DNA of 21,432 nt from CAYYYA01 sp964517065 (GCA_964517065.1 CAZFBK010000014.1:1-21432), one strand, 5' to 3'. Shown: positions 7,748 to 14,959, numbered from the stretch's first letter. Notes: a model not told the origin generated them from the sequence alone. A program made the numbers and translations.

Positions 7748-8254
7748 TTAATAAGGGTTATACCAGCTGCCTTCAGCGCCTTGGTCAGCTCGCACCAGAT
7801 AGTACGTGCCAGTGGTGAGGAACAGACTGGAAGTAGCGAAAGTATGATGCCAAGGTTTATCTCGCTCACAAGCTATAGCTCGGTTGTAGACATTACCGGT
7901 TGGATCTTGGCGATAATCTCGGGTCTCCGGATACAGCAGAACAGTAAAATATTGATCATGACAGTCACCTTGGACTTTCACGTCCTGACGCAGTGGCCAG
8001 CTCAGGTGTTGTAATTTTGCTGGCTCTGGTCCTGTCACAAGCACCACTGGTTTGTCACCACTAACGGGTCCTGGAGCATAACCGCCAGCGGTCAAACTAA
8101 GCTTACCAAATCCGCTATCATGACTGCTCTGCCACCACCAGCGTCCGATTAACCCCAGACTAAGTAGAAAAAACAATACTGATAGCCCCAAAATCCTATA
8201 CGAACGTCGCAACACGGCTGGTGTTAAATTTTTTCCGTGATTCTTATGTAGCAT
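7748..8254 (-). CDS. Single-pass membrane protein with a two-cysteine C-terminal domain
   Basis: This 168-residue protein has a basic N-terminus, one transmembrane helix (about 19-40) and an outer domain. The outer domain matches the C-terminus of the first gene of the block (12807-14552). Shared features are 'G-x-C' followed by 'VLLY', a tyrosine/proline segment, a second cysteine, and 'GTYYLV ... QG-x-EG-x-W'. The cysteines (C98, C129) are 31 residues apart, exactly as in the larger protein (C496, C527), which suggests a conserved disulphide. The protein ends just after 'EGSWYNPY', where the larger one continues with one more strand. The ATG at 8254 overlaps the methyltransferase gene by 11 nt. 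I do not know a function. Confidence 0.7.
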   Translation of the reverse strand: MLHKNHGKNLTPAVLRRSYRILGLSVLFFLLSLGLIGRWWWQSSHDSGFGKLSLTAGGYAPGPVSGDKPVVLVTGPEPAKLQHLSWPLRQDVKVQGDCHDQYFTVLLYPETRDYRQDPTGNVYNRAIACERDKPWHHTFATSSLFLTTGTYYLVRADQGAEGSWYNPY

Positions 8255-8768
8255 CTTTTATAACTCGTAATTCCACCAGTATGTCCGCTACAACATTAAA
8301 ATAATGCTGTTGGGCAAATCTCCTTGCCTCCTCTGATTTCTTATCCCACGGATCATTGAAATACAACAACATATTGTCTACCGCAAAATTGCATTTGATG
8401 GAATAATGATCTAACTTATTTACCTTCAACCAATCTTGTTGAAAGTATAAAAAGGTATTTTCTGATATCGCGCGTGTATGGGTTGGATCTTGCCAAGCAC
8501 GAATTGAGGTATAGTACGGCGCTAAAAAAGTAACTTTGGCACCATGCTGACCGATACGCCAAACCTCATTCATAAAACTAATCAAATCCTTGGTATGCTC
8601 AATATAATGACTACAGTGCATCTCCTCTACCGAATGATCGGCAAATGGCTCCCAAGGAAATTTCTCCAAATCCCAGACAAAATCAACACCAGGCCCCGGA
8701 GCAATATCCACGCCTTTGAACCCTTCTCTTTTGCTTTGACCACAGCCAATATCAAGTTTCATCCCCAC
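8244..8768 (-). CDS. Class I SAM-dependent methyltransferase-like protein
   Basis: This 174-residue cytoplasmic protein opens with motif I 'LDIGCGQSKREGFKGVDI', the glycine-rich loop and following acidic residue that hold S-adenosylmethionine in type-11-like methyltransferases. 'EEMHCSHYIEH' and 'WRIGQHGAKVTFLAPYY' match the later strands of the Rossmann fold. It is short and ends soon after the core, with no added substrate domain. Motif I lies at the very N-terminus, usual for this subgroup. A start at ATG 8762 is also possible. The substrate is unknown. A neighbouring glycosyltransferase and many secreted proteins suggest glycan or surface-protein modification. It starts 6 nt after the serine hydrolase gene's stop. 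Confidence 0.75.
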   Translation of the reverse strand: MGMKLDIGCGQSKREGFKGVDIAPGPGVDFVWDLEKFPWEPFADHSVEEMHCSHYIEHTKDLISFMNEVWRIGQHGAKVTFLAPYYTSIRAWQDPTHTRAISENTFLYFQQDWLKVNKLDHYSIKCNFAVDNMLLYFNDPWDKKSEEARRFAQQHYFNVVADILVELRVIKDAT

Positions 8769-8774
8769 ACCAAA

Positions 8775-9779
8775 TTAATTATTAATAACGTAATCATAAA
8801 CCTGACGAGAAATATCCGCCATGAAGGCATCCGCCTGCTTTTCAGCCAAGCCATTAGTACCAAGACACAACAAATAATGCCGATTTGGAGCGTAAACTAT
8901 ACCACAATCTGAGTAGGTATTATCCGCGCCACCTACGCCAATCTTATGTGACACAGGAATGTCTTCTGGTACCCCAGCATCAATTTCATCTGAAAATGAT
9001 GTCTGTGCTAAATGATTCAAAATAACTTGAGAATTTTCAATATTAATATATGTTGCATTATACAAAGCCACAAACATATTGGACAAAACCTTTAGACTAA
9101 TCTTGGTATAATTTGGGTCTTGTGTATGATCTTCACCACCGCTCAAAGCTGGCAAAAACTCCCAGCCCAGATTTGCATAAACGTCCTCTAGGGGGTCATC
9201 TATTCCTATCTTACTAAACATACTGGTAAGAGCGTTTTTGGCCGTATTATCTGATTGGCGCAACATAATACTGACCAGCTCACCCACAGTATACTCCTGA
9301 CCAGCGCCAACCTTATACAAGTCACCAAAATTACTATCTAAATCTGACTCAACCAAGGTGTAGGTAGCATCAAGCGATAGCCTACCACCCTCTACTGCTT
9401 TATATACAGCCATAGCCAGCGGTACTTTGACTAAACTAGCAGCAGTAAACTCTTCTCGTTCATTGATACCTATCCAGGAACCGTTATTTAGATAACTAAA
9501 ATACACGTACGCTTGACCTTTCAGGTTAGTAGTAGTCGTACGAAGATTATCCCGAAGAGCTGAAAAATCAATAATATAGTGCTTACCAATCTCCATTACC
9601 TTAGCTGGATTAATATAAGAATTGATCTTGACATCATTTTCCCGCACTGCGAGCTCTCTTTCTCCAGTCGTAACATTACTATTGATTACGGTCGAATTTT
9701 GATTGCCTAGCCACATGTACATACCAAAAAAAACCACAGCTATAAGTGTTGCTACACCGGAATAAATTTTCATCATCAT
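8775..9779 (-). CDS. Beta-lactamase-fold (PBP-like) serine hydrolase, exported
   Basis: With ATG 9779 as start the protein has 334 residues. A TTG at 9806 would add nine but lies inside the previous gene. An N-terminal hydrophobic helix (about 4-24) anchors or exports it. The domain has the class A beta-lactamase/PBP motifs: Ser115-x-x-Lys118 in 'AASLVK', Ser176-Asp-Asn in 'RQSDNTAKN', and Lys279-Ile-Gly in 'SHKIGVGG' in place of Lys-Thr-Gly. I find no ExxLN omega-loop motif, so the deacylating Glu166 of true class A enzymes seems absent. It is thus more likely a DD-peptidase-like or transpeptidase-like serine hydrolase than a resistance enzyme. Family members act on peptidoglycan or related D-Ala peptides in the periplasm. 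It lies among surface-protein genes, 20 nt after the glycosyltransferase. Confidence 0.8.
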   Translation of the reverse strand: MMMKIYSGVATLIAVVFFGMYMWLGNQNSTVINSNVTTGERELAVRENDVKINSYINPAKVMEIGKHYIIDFSALRDNLRTTTTNLKGQAYVYFSYLNNGSWIGINEREEFTAASLVKVPLAMAVYKAVEGGRLSLDATYTLVESDLDSNFGDLYKVGAGQEYTVGELVSIMLRQSDNTAKNALTSMFSKIGIDDPLEDVYANLGWEFLPALSGGEDHTQDPNYTKISLKVLSNMFVALYNATYINIENSQVILNHLAQTSFSDEIDAGVPEDIPVSHKIGVGGADNTYSDCGIVYAPNRHYLLCLGTNGLAEKQADAFMADISRQVYDYVINN

Positions 9780-9799
9780 GGTTACGAAGGTTTTAATAA

Positions 9800-10522
9800 T
9801 TACCAAACAACATCCTGCTCCACGTCATAGTGACCCACCTTAACGCGTGTATCACAAGCGACATGATATCCCAACTTTCTAATATTTTCAAAAAAGTACA
9901 AATCTTGAGTCATCATCCGAGCGCCTTGATTTGGCACAAACTCGCTCAACGTCTTGAACCATGGTACCGGTAACCGAGAATCTTTAAATAATGCCGTTTG
10001 AAATAAGGTAAATCCCATACCTAAACCATCACATTCTTGGATTTCTCGGGTGGGCACTTGTGGTCGAAAATGAATATCTCCTTCTTTACCTTCACCATAA
10101 ATCATCGGCTGTCCGCCCTCTCCTTTAGTCCAATACAATCCCCCAACAGCAGCGTAATTATCAATATGCTCATAAAGCTTCAGTAGTCCGTCCGGTGGTG
10201 GCAGATTGTCTTCTTCCATAGTAAGGATGTATTTCCAATTAGCTAAATCTGGATGTTGAAGAATCTGGCTAATCATTTGACTGTAAGCGTCGCCTACTTC
10301 CATCTGAATAGCAAACATACGGATAAATTTCTGATTCATGGGCATGATCAGACCCATCCATGATTGCACCACCTTAGCCGATATCATACCTCGTGTAGGA
10401 ATGATACAAATAGTTGATAAATCTCGATACCCTTGGGCTGTATCGATACGAGTAATCGTATGAGGACTGGTATTATGATAACCAGAGATGTTTTCTATAA
10501 CAATTTGTGGTTTGATAGTCAT
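9800..10522 (-). CDS. Glycosyltransferase family 2-like protein
   Basis: This is a 240-residue soluble protein starting at ATG 10522, one base past the stop of the preceding gene. The frame could be extended upstream to 10561, but only through that gene. Features are 'STICIIPTRGMI' (first nucleotide-binding strand), 'KYILTMEEDNLPPPDG' with the acidic EED (103-105) in the place of the DxD metal/nucleotide-sugar motif, 'GLGMGFTLFQTALFK', and 'TQDLYFFENIRKLGYHVACDTRVKVGH'. That combination is typical of GT2-like enzymes also met in phage and metagenomic contigs. The sugar and acceptor are unknown. Its place between the phage-fibre-like protein and the exported hydrolase suggests glycosylation of surface components. 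No membrane segment is present. Confidence 0.78.
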   Translation of the reverse strand: MTIKPQIVIENISGYHNTSPHTITRIDTAQGYRDLSTICIIPTRGMISAKVVQSWMGLIMPMNQKFIRMFAIQMEVGDAYSQMISQILQHPDLANWKYILTMEEDNLPPPDGLLKLYEHIDNYAAVGGLYWTKGEGGQPMIYGEGKEGDIHFRPQVPTREIQECDGLGMGFTLFQTALFKDSRLPVPWFKTLSEFVPNQGARMMTQDLYFFENIRKLGYHVACDTRVKVGHYDVEQDVVW

Positions 10523-10523
10523 A

Positions 10524-12185
10524 CTAAGTAGATTCCAGTCGGAAATAAATAGGGTAACCACTAGTCCAATGTTGAACCTGAGAGAACGCTATTGAACCCG
10601 GCATATCACTCGTGGTAGCAGTATAGCGACCTTGGAAGCGAGCAAAAGCTAAGGATGAAAAAGCTGAAGTAGCAGTCAAGGCGGAATTTGCTCCAGCAGC
10701 AATATTACCGACCGGAGGTCCTACCGTCTGACCACCACGCAAACTATAGTTCATCGAAGCAGTATTTGCAGCGCTAAAATTAAAACCTAAAACATAGTGA
10801 CCTGGATCAAGCGTCGTACCAGCGGCACCCATACCAGTCCACAAGATGCGTCTAATTCCCGAGACACTAGCAGTAGCTGAATTGCTGAAAGTATTTTGGA
10901 GAGATCCAATACGACTAATTTGGGTGCTATTCACAAAGGAATATAAAGCTGCCTGCATTGTAAAAAGATTTGAACCGCTAGTCGCACGGCTGACTTCGAT
11001 GACGCCCTGATTCCAAGTCAAAGAGCCAGGTAGCACAAACGGTACAAAAATTGGTCTTTGAGAAATCGCAGTCATATTAGTAACATTGGTGATAAAACCC
11101 CGCCAACTAATATTAGCGAAATCTTGCAATGCATATCCTCCACCTCCACCACCAGCGCTGATACCGATAGTATGCACTCCAGCGCCACCAGTGGCGGCTG
11201 ACAGAGTAATACCATTTTGTCCCGATAAGACCCAAGTACCGGTAGCCACACCGGTGTTACCAACAGTGTTACCTACATTCGAGAGACCAAAAGCGTTGAC
11301 ACCATCAGAGACAGAGAACTTCAAAGTTTGTGCATCTTGACTGATACTGAGCCGATTAACTGCCGAAAAATTGACCGAGCCAGAAGTGATATAGCTACCA
11401 TTACTCTGCTCTTTGATACCGACGATAGTACCAAGATTACCAACGACTTGGATAGTACTGTTATCACAGACATAGGCCCGACTATCTGTCGAGTTATACC
11501 ACATAGTACCCGAGGTAGTACAAGCACCACCGACAGTGTCTGAAGTATTTTTCACATCTAAGGCCAGAAACTTCTGACTAGCAGTACCCGTACCAGTACC
11601 GATCTGCACTTTATCGTTAGCAATATCTGTCTTCAATAAGGTGCTATAGACATTGGCAGCGGCAATAGCATAGCCAGTGGCAGCGATGCGCTGACGTGAG
11701 CGCAGAGTTTCATAAGTCTCATCACCGTTGGTACAGCTACCTCCTACTTTCGTCGCAGCTTCCACGTTCAAATAGACTGTATCACTGGTATAAAAATTAT
11801 AATCCAGAGTGTCCGCAGAACCGATCAGAGCGTTGAAAACACCATCAATAACGGTAATACTCTGCCCTGTCGGTGAACCACTGGGCCAGAGCTTAGTCTC
11901 TGGAGCGTCTACATCAGAGTCGTCGTAAATAGCAAATTTGAAACAGTAGTCCGTGCCGGTACCACCGAGAGGATTACCACTAGCGTCAGTTAGACGACCT
12001 TCATAGGACAGGACACTAGCAACACCTGTAGCGGCCTGCGAACCATCAGGCCAGATGATGTGAGCGGCCAGACTCACATAAACAAAGATAGAAAGAATAC
12101 CTTCGACCAGAAATAAAGTCGCCCACAATAAACGTGAGCGATTTTTCTTACCGGTGAATTTAACTCCACGCTTCGTAATCGACAT
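10524..12185 (-). CDS. Exported phage-tail-fibre-like surface protein
   Basis: This 553-residue protein has a basic N-terminus and a hydrophobic helix (about 19-41) that exports or anchors it. Residues 57-180 show the 'LSYEGRLTDASGNPL ... FKFAIYDD ... VIDGVFNALIG ... VYLNVEA ... RQRIAATGYAIAA' module, often found at the start of fibre-like or S74-peptidase-associated surface proteins. Residues 215-250 contain a short Cys-bearing 'GTMWYNSTDSRAYVCDNS' unit. Residues about 255-345 ('GNTGVATGTWVLSGQNGITLS') look like phage tail-fibre repeats. After a six-glycine hinge comes a C-terminal beta domain of about 200 residues with aromatic and Ser/Thr-rich strands, a candidate receptor-binding part. 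I see no S74 autoprotease motif. This may be an adhesin for host contact; the domain parallels are from memory. Confidence 0.72.
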   Translation of the reverse strand: MSITKRGVKFTGKKNRSRLLWATLFLVEGILSIFVYVSLAAHIIWPDGSQAATGVASVLSYEGRLTDASGNPLGGTGTDYCFKFAIYDDSDVDAPETKLWPSGSPTGQSITVIDGVFNALIGSADTLDYNFYTSDTVYLNVEAATKVGGSCTNGDETYETLRSRQRIAATGYAIAAANVYSTLLKTDIANDKVQIGTGTGTASQKFLALDVKNTSDTVGGACTTSGTMWYNSTDSRAYVCDNSTIQVVGNLGTIVGIKEQSNGSYITSGSVNFSAVNRLSISQDAQTLKFSVSDGVNAFGLSNVGNTVGNTGVATGTWVLSGQNGITLSAATGGAGVHTIGISAGGGGGGYALQDFANISWRGFITNVTNMTAISQRPIFVPFVLPGSLTWNQGVIEVSRATSGSNLFTMQAALYSFVNSTQISRIGSLQNTFSNSATASVSGIRRILWTGMGAAGTTLDPGHYVLGFNFSAANTASMNYSLRGGQTVGPPVGNIAAGANSALTATSAFSSLAFARFQGRYTATTSDMPGSIAFSQVQHWTSGYPIYFRLEST

Positions 12186-12186
12186 G

Positions 12187-12807
12187 CTAAAAAGTCAGTT
12201 GCTGAAAAATTGCATCAACCTTGTCATAGGACTCAATATATTGCTCTGTCAGGCTCGCTGCCGAAGCAGGCTGACCGACGAAATGACAGTTAATATGCAA
12301 GCCAATCTCTAAGGGTGAGACAACTTTAAAGAAATAGGTTTTCTGTTCTTTACCATTGGGCTGACGAATCGTAAATTGCCAACCAAAGTCTGCCACATCA
12401 TCGATAGTATTAGTTGCTAAAAAATTAGCTAAAATATGATGCTGCGGGATGACCTGATCCGAACGCACCATAATATCATAGTTAAACCCATAAGAATCAG
12501 ATACTTTGCCTTTGGCCAATGCTTGAAATAAACGGTAACCCTCGCTCGCCAACAGAGACTTGGAAAGATCAGATCCAGAGCTATCGTCGAGACGCAAACG
12601 ATTCTTGTCGTGTATTACTTTTAATTGGAGCCGAGGAAATTGAAAAACCTGCAATTCCATCACGGGATCATCCACATAGGTACTTCCTTGAGTCTGCTCG
12701 GAAGTAAAATGACCAAAGACTTCCTGTGGTACCAGAGTCAATGAAGCTTTCTCCGGCATAACGAAAACCATATTGGTGTGATTGAGGCTTTTGGCAGTTA
12801 TTTTCAT
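12187..12807 (-). CDS. Unrecognised soluble protein
   Basis: I do not recognise this 206-residue protein. It has no signal peptide or membrane helix and a mixed alpha/beta composition. An N-terminal beta-rich half has 'MELQVFQFPRLQLKVIHDKNRLRLDDSSG', a middle helix has 'EGYRLFQALAKGK', and a later strand pair contains 'DFGWQFTIRQPNGKEQKTYFFKVV'. The ATG at 12807 overlaps the previous stop by one base (TAATG), and the stop is one base before the next start, so it is translated together with two exported neighbours. It is the only clearly unexported, unclassified protein of the block. A cytoplasmic chaperone or regulator for the neighbouring surface proteins is possible, but nothing in the sequence proves it. 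Confidence 0.6.
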   Translation of the reverse strand: MKITAKSLNHTNMVFVMPEKASLTLVPQEVFGHFTSEQTQGSTYVDDPVMELQVFQFPRLQLKVIHDKNRLRLDDSSGSDLSKSLLASEGYRLFQALAKGKVSDSYGFNYDIMVRSDQVIPQHHILANFLATNTIDDVADFGWQFTIRQPNGKEQKTYFFKVVSPLEIGLHINCHFVGQPASAASLTEQYIESYDKVDAIFQQLTF

Positions 12808-14552
12808 TATTGTTGTTCTTCTTCAATTTTTGAGCCAACCGTAATAGATATCAGGGCGCTTGCAGGCCGCCATGGACCTTCTAACCCTTGAGCTCCTACT
12901 AACAAATAATAGGTGCCAACCGATAGGGTATCAGGAATATTGATTAAATCAAACTGGAATTGCCCACCGACACAACGCTTAGCCACATTGACCGCATAAG
13001 CGCCGGGATTTGTCTTATAATCCTCAGGATTTTTGTATAACAGCACGACGTAATGAGCCAAATCACAGTTGCCACTGACGACCATAGATTTACCAGAAGC
13101 TAACTCGACGAGCGTCGGTGGTTGGGTGAAGGTTGTGGGAGTTTTCTCGTCTAATTGTAAAATTTTCAAATCATCACGGGTAAACCACGGCAAGATACTT
13201 GAGGTGGGAATAGACGAGCCACCAGCGGTGAATAAGAGATGCCGTTTGGCAATCAATGAAGGCGCCGGCGGAGCTATGATTTCTCTTGGCACAGATGTTG
13301 CAACTTCTGTTGGTTGATTGGGATTTAGCGCTTGTAAAGCTTTCAAAGCTTCTGCTTCTTGCTCACCGGGAGTCAGCGCATCATTTAGTTCAGTCAACGA
13401 GTCTCCGGTAGTATCAACTAAATCTGACAAAAACTCGTTGGTCTGCTCACCTAAATCTTCAATGGCTTCGGTAAACGTAGGATTGTATTGAGTTTCCAGC
13501 CACAGACCGTCTAGTTTAACCGTTGGCTGGACGTCGAAGGTAGATCGGGCCGAGAGTACTACTTGGAGCTTACCAATATCATCCCAAGAGCGAATAGGAA
13601 TCTCCGGCTCAAAGCTACGCCAATTACCCATATTGACCACTCCTAAAGATTTCCAAGTCAGACCATCGAAACTATACTGTGCTTCCAGAAATCCGCTAGT
13701 TTCATTAGTTGTCTCTACCATTGGAACCGGAGTAGGCTCAATCACCGCTGGCTCTGGAGTCACCTCTGGCGCTGGTTCAATGCCAATCGGTTCTGGAGTT
13801 GGTGTCGGTTCAGGTACCGGTTCGACAGCAGGTAGTGGTAATGGTCCGATAAAATCAGGCACAGGAATAGGCTCTGGTTGAGTTTCTTTGATCGGAGTTG
13901 TCTCTGATAGCTCATCAACCGCTGCTATCTGCACCGAGTCATGGACTCTCATAAACTGAGCTTGAACCGGCGAACCAAGATTCAACTCTTCCGGAAGAGC
14001 AGGGTTAAGTGTGTCTGAAGCAGCATCAGGTTCACGTGCGGGGGACTCATCCACAGGAGGCGTGTCTGTCACAGGTAAAATCTCCGCCGGAACAGGAGTA
14101 ATCTCTGGTGTTGACCGGATAATCTCACCAGAATCTATCTGCCAGGAGAATTTTAAAACTGCACGAGACGGCGGGTTATCATGAGTCTCGCCTTGGAAAT
14201 AGCCGCAAAACATATCAGCCAAAACATCGTGCAAAACTGCTGAATTATCTGAATTAAAATCCGTTGCAGGAGCTTGCATTTCTAGATTTGGTTGACCACC
14301 GGCATTCTGAGGATTTTGCCAGCCTCCAAGACAATACGTTGGATAGACACGAGACTCAGCTGCTTGGATACCCACACCTGATGGGAAGGAAAAAACAAGA
14401 ACAATCAATATAATCAACAAACCAACGCCCCAGCGAGAGTACAACCAGTGTTGTTTCACAAGACGACGACGTAATCGGTGTAATAAACCAATGGCTTTAT
14501 CTTCTGCAATGACAGTGGTTTTTTTCTTACTTTTGGAGATATTTTGTTTCAT
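12807..14552 (-). CDS. Exported Pro/Glu-rich multidomain surface protein
   Basis: This 581-residue protein is the first gene of the leftward block. A basic N-terminus and hydrophobic helix (42-57) are followed by a possible cleavage site near residue 64. Residues 70-140 contain 'CLGGWQNPQNAGGQ' and 'MFCGYFQGE ... AVLKFSW'. Residues 147-279 are a Pro/Glu/Thr-rich, probably disordered stalk. Residues 287-356 ('LEAQYSFDGLTWKSLG ... LDGLWLETQY') look like the rest of the beta domain that began before the stalk. A helical stretch follows (about 363-410). Residues 488-575 form a two-cysteine domain (C496, C527) shared with the protein at 7748-8254. An AAGG lies 4 nt before ATG 14552. It is plausibly a cell-surface stalk or adhesin; its partner is unknown. 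Confidence 0.72.
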   Translation of the reverse strand: MKQNISKSKKKTTVIAEDKAIGLLHRLRRRLVKQHWLYSRWGVGLLIILIVLVFSFPSGVGIQAAESRVYPTYCLGGWQNPQNAGGQPNLEMQAPATDFNSDNSAVLHDVLADMFCGYFQGETHDNPPSRAVLKFSWQIDSGEIIRSTPEITPVPAEILPVTDTPPVDESPAREPDAASDTLNPALPEELNLGSPVQAQFMRVHDSVQIAAVDELSETTPIKETQPEPIPVPDFIGPLPLPAVEPVPEPTPTPEPIGIEPAPEVTPEPAVIEPTPVPMVETTNETSGFLEAQYSFDGLTWKSLGVVNMGNWRSFEPEIPIRSWDDIGKLQVVLSARSTFDVQPTVKLDGLWLETQYNPTFTEAIEDLGEQTNEFLSDLVDTTGDSLTELNDALTPGEQEAEALKALQALNPNQPTEVATSVPREIIAPPAPSLIAKRHLLFTAGGSSIPTSSILPWFTRDDLKILQLDEKTPTTFTQPPTLVELASGKSMVVSGNCDLAHYVVLLYKNPEDYKTNPGAYAVNVAKRCVGGQFQFDLINIPDTLSVGTYYLLVGAQGLEGPWRPASALISITVGSKIEEEQQ

Positions 14553-14569
14553 GTTACCTTAAAACTCTC

Positions 14570-14588
14570 TAGGTGAAAAATACACCTA
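14570..14588 (-). other. Small hairpin in the leader of the surface-protein operon
   Basis: TAGGTG (14570-14575) and CACCTA (14583-14588) form a 6-bp inverted repeat with a 7-nt A-rich loop. It lies in the predicted 41-nt leader, about 18 nt before ATG 14552. It is too weak for a terminator and could be an operator half-site pair or an mRNA-stabilising 5' hairpin. Confidence 0.4.
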
Positions 14589-14599
14589 ACTTTGCCAAA

Positions 14600-14608
14600 A
14601 TTATAACA
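14600..14608 (-). promoter_or_regulatory. Extended -10 promoter of the surface-protein operon
   Basis: On the minus strand TGTTATAAT (14600-14608) is a perfect -10 box with the TGn extension. No good -35 lies at 17 bp; a TTGACT occurs 22 bp upstream, too far for normal spacing. Transcription would begin near 14593 and run through the whole block. It is divergent from the thrS T-box promoter, whose -35 starts 33 bp away. Confidence 0.65.
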
Positions 14609-14640
14609 CAAAATCTTCATTTTCGTAAGTCAAAATTGAT

Positions 14641-14669
14641 TTGACAAGCTACCCTCTCCGCTCTATCAT
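14641..14669 (+). promoter_or_regulatory. Promoter of the T-box/thrS transcript
   Basis: A perfect -35 TTGACA (14641-14646) and a -10 TATCAT (14664-14669) are 17 bp apart, close to the housekeeping sigma consensus. Transcription would start about 14674-14676, exactly at the 5' edge of the T-box Stem I. The match in position supports both calls. Confidence 0.8.
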
Positions 14670-14673
14670 AAAG

Positions 14674-14856
14674 GTTGCAGTGATTGAGCTAGTCACCACC
14701 TAGCTACCTCCTATCTGGAGCTTTCAGACGAACTAAACTGCAACTACAAGTGCTCTTCAAGAGATATTCTTGAAGTGAATTCGGGTGGAACCGTCCTGAG
14801 TCATCGAGAATAGCTCGAGTATCAATGGACCCCGAGATGTAATAGTCTTGGGTTTT
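14674..14856 (+). promoter_or_regulatory. T-box riboswitch, probably threonyl-tRNA responsive
   Basis: GTTGCAG (14674-14680) pairs with CTGCAAC (14738-14744) to close a compact Stem I. Just inside it is AGTGA (14679-14683), the usual lower-stem GA motif. Stem III is a perfect 8-bp hairpin (14755-14762 with 14768-14775). The T-box sequence GGGTGGAACCG is at 14783-14793. The antiterminator is textbook: TCGGG (14781-14785) with CCCGA (14831-14835), a 7-nt bulge TGGAACC, then GTCC (14793-14796) with GGAC (14827-14830). The bulge TGGA would pair with a tRNA ending U-CCA. The competing terminator uses CCCGAGA (14831-14837), so the two folds exclude each other. Threonine codons occur in Stem I (ACC at 14695, ACG at 14728), but I cannot fix the specifier. 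Uncharged tRNA-Thr should allow thrS expression. Confidence 0.9.
14831..14856 (+). terminator. T-box intrinsic terminator
   Basis: CCCGAGA (14831-14837) pairs with TCTTGGG (14846-14852), with one G-T wobble and an 8-nt loop, followed by TTTTGTTTT. Its left arm is the same segment needed by the antiterminator, so charged tRNA should favour termination here. Confidence 0.85.
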
Positions 14857-14873
14857 GTTTTAATTCAATATCC

Positions 14874-14911
14874 AAAATTCAATAAATCAATAACCAAACA
14901 ATAATTAATAT
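14874..14911 (+). repeat. AT-rich left flank of the four-helix-bundle gene
   Basis: This stretch is made of short variants of 'TTCAATAA' and 'CAAACAATAA'. It matches the reverse complement of 15336-15376 imperfectly (shared 'TTCAATA', 'TCAA' and 'AAACAATAA'). Together they flank the four-helix-bundle gene as a long imperfect inverted repeat. It contains no gene or recognisable promoter. Confidence 0.5.
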
Positions 14912-14929
14912 CTAAGCCAACAACAAAAC

Positions 14930-14959
14930 GGGGTTCTTAAATAATTTTATGATAACCCC
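14930..14959 (+). promoter_or_regulatory. Possible start-codon hairpin
   Basis: GGGGTT (14930-14935) pairs with AACCCC (14954-14959), and the ATG at 14949 lies in the loop. There is no Shine-Dalgarno site. The hairpin could limit translation of the four-helix-bundle protein; it may also be chance in AT-rich DNA. Confidence 0.35.

Noticed and set aside
8775..9779. An antibiotic-resistance beta-lactamase
   Set aside because: The omega-loop glutamate motif is not found and KTG is replaced by KIG; context is surface biogenesis.
9780..9806. TTG start at 9806 for the serine hydrolase
   Set aside because: It lies within the end of the glycosyltransferase gene and adds residues before three consecutive ATG codons that start a normal signal-anchor.
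10523..10561. Longer N-terminus for the glycosyltransferase
   Set aside because: The extension is only the out-of-frame end of the preceding gene; ATG 10522 one base after its stop is the natural coupled start.
9800..12185. A prophage, suggested by fibre-like and glycosyltransferase genes
   Set aside because: No capsid, portal, terminase, integrase or lysis gene is present, and the fibre-like protein has a bacterial export or anchor helix.
13640..14110. Tandem DNA repeat in the Pro/Glu-rich coding region
   Set aside because: The low complexity is at protein level; codons vary and no fixed repeat unit is present.
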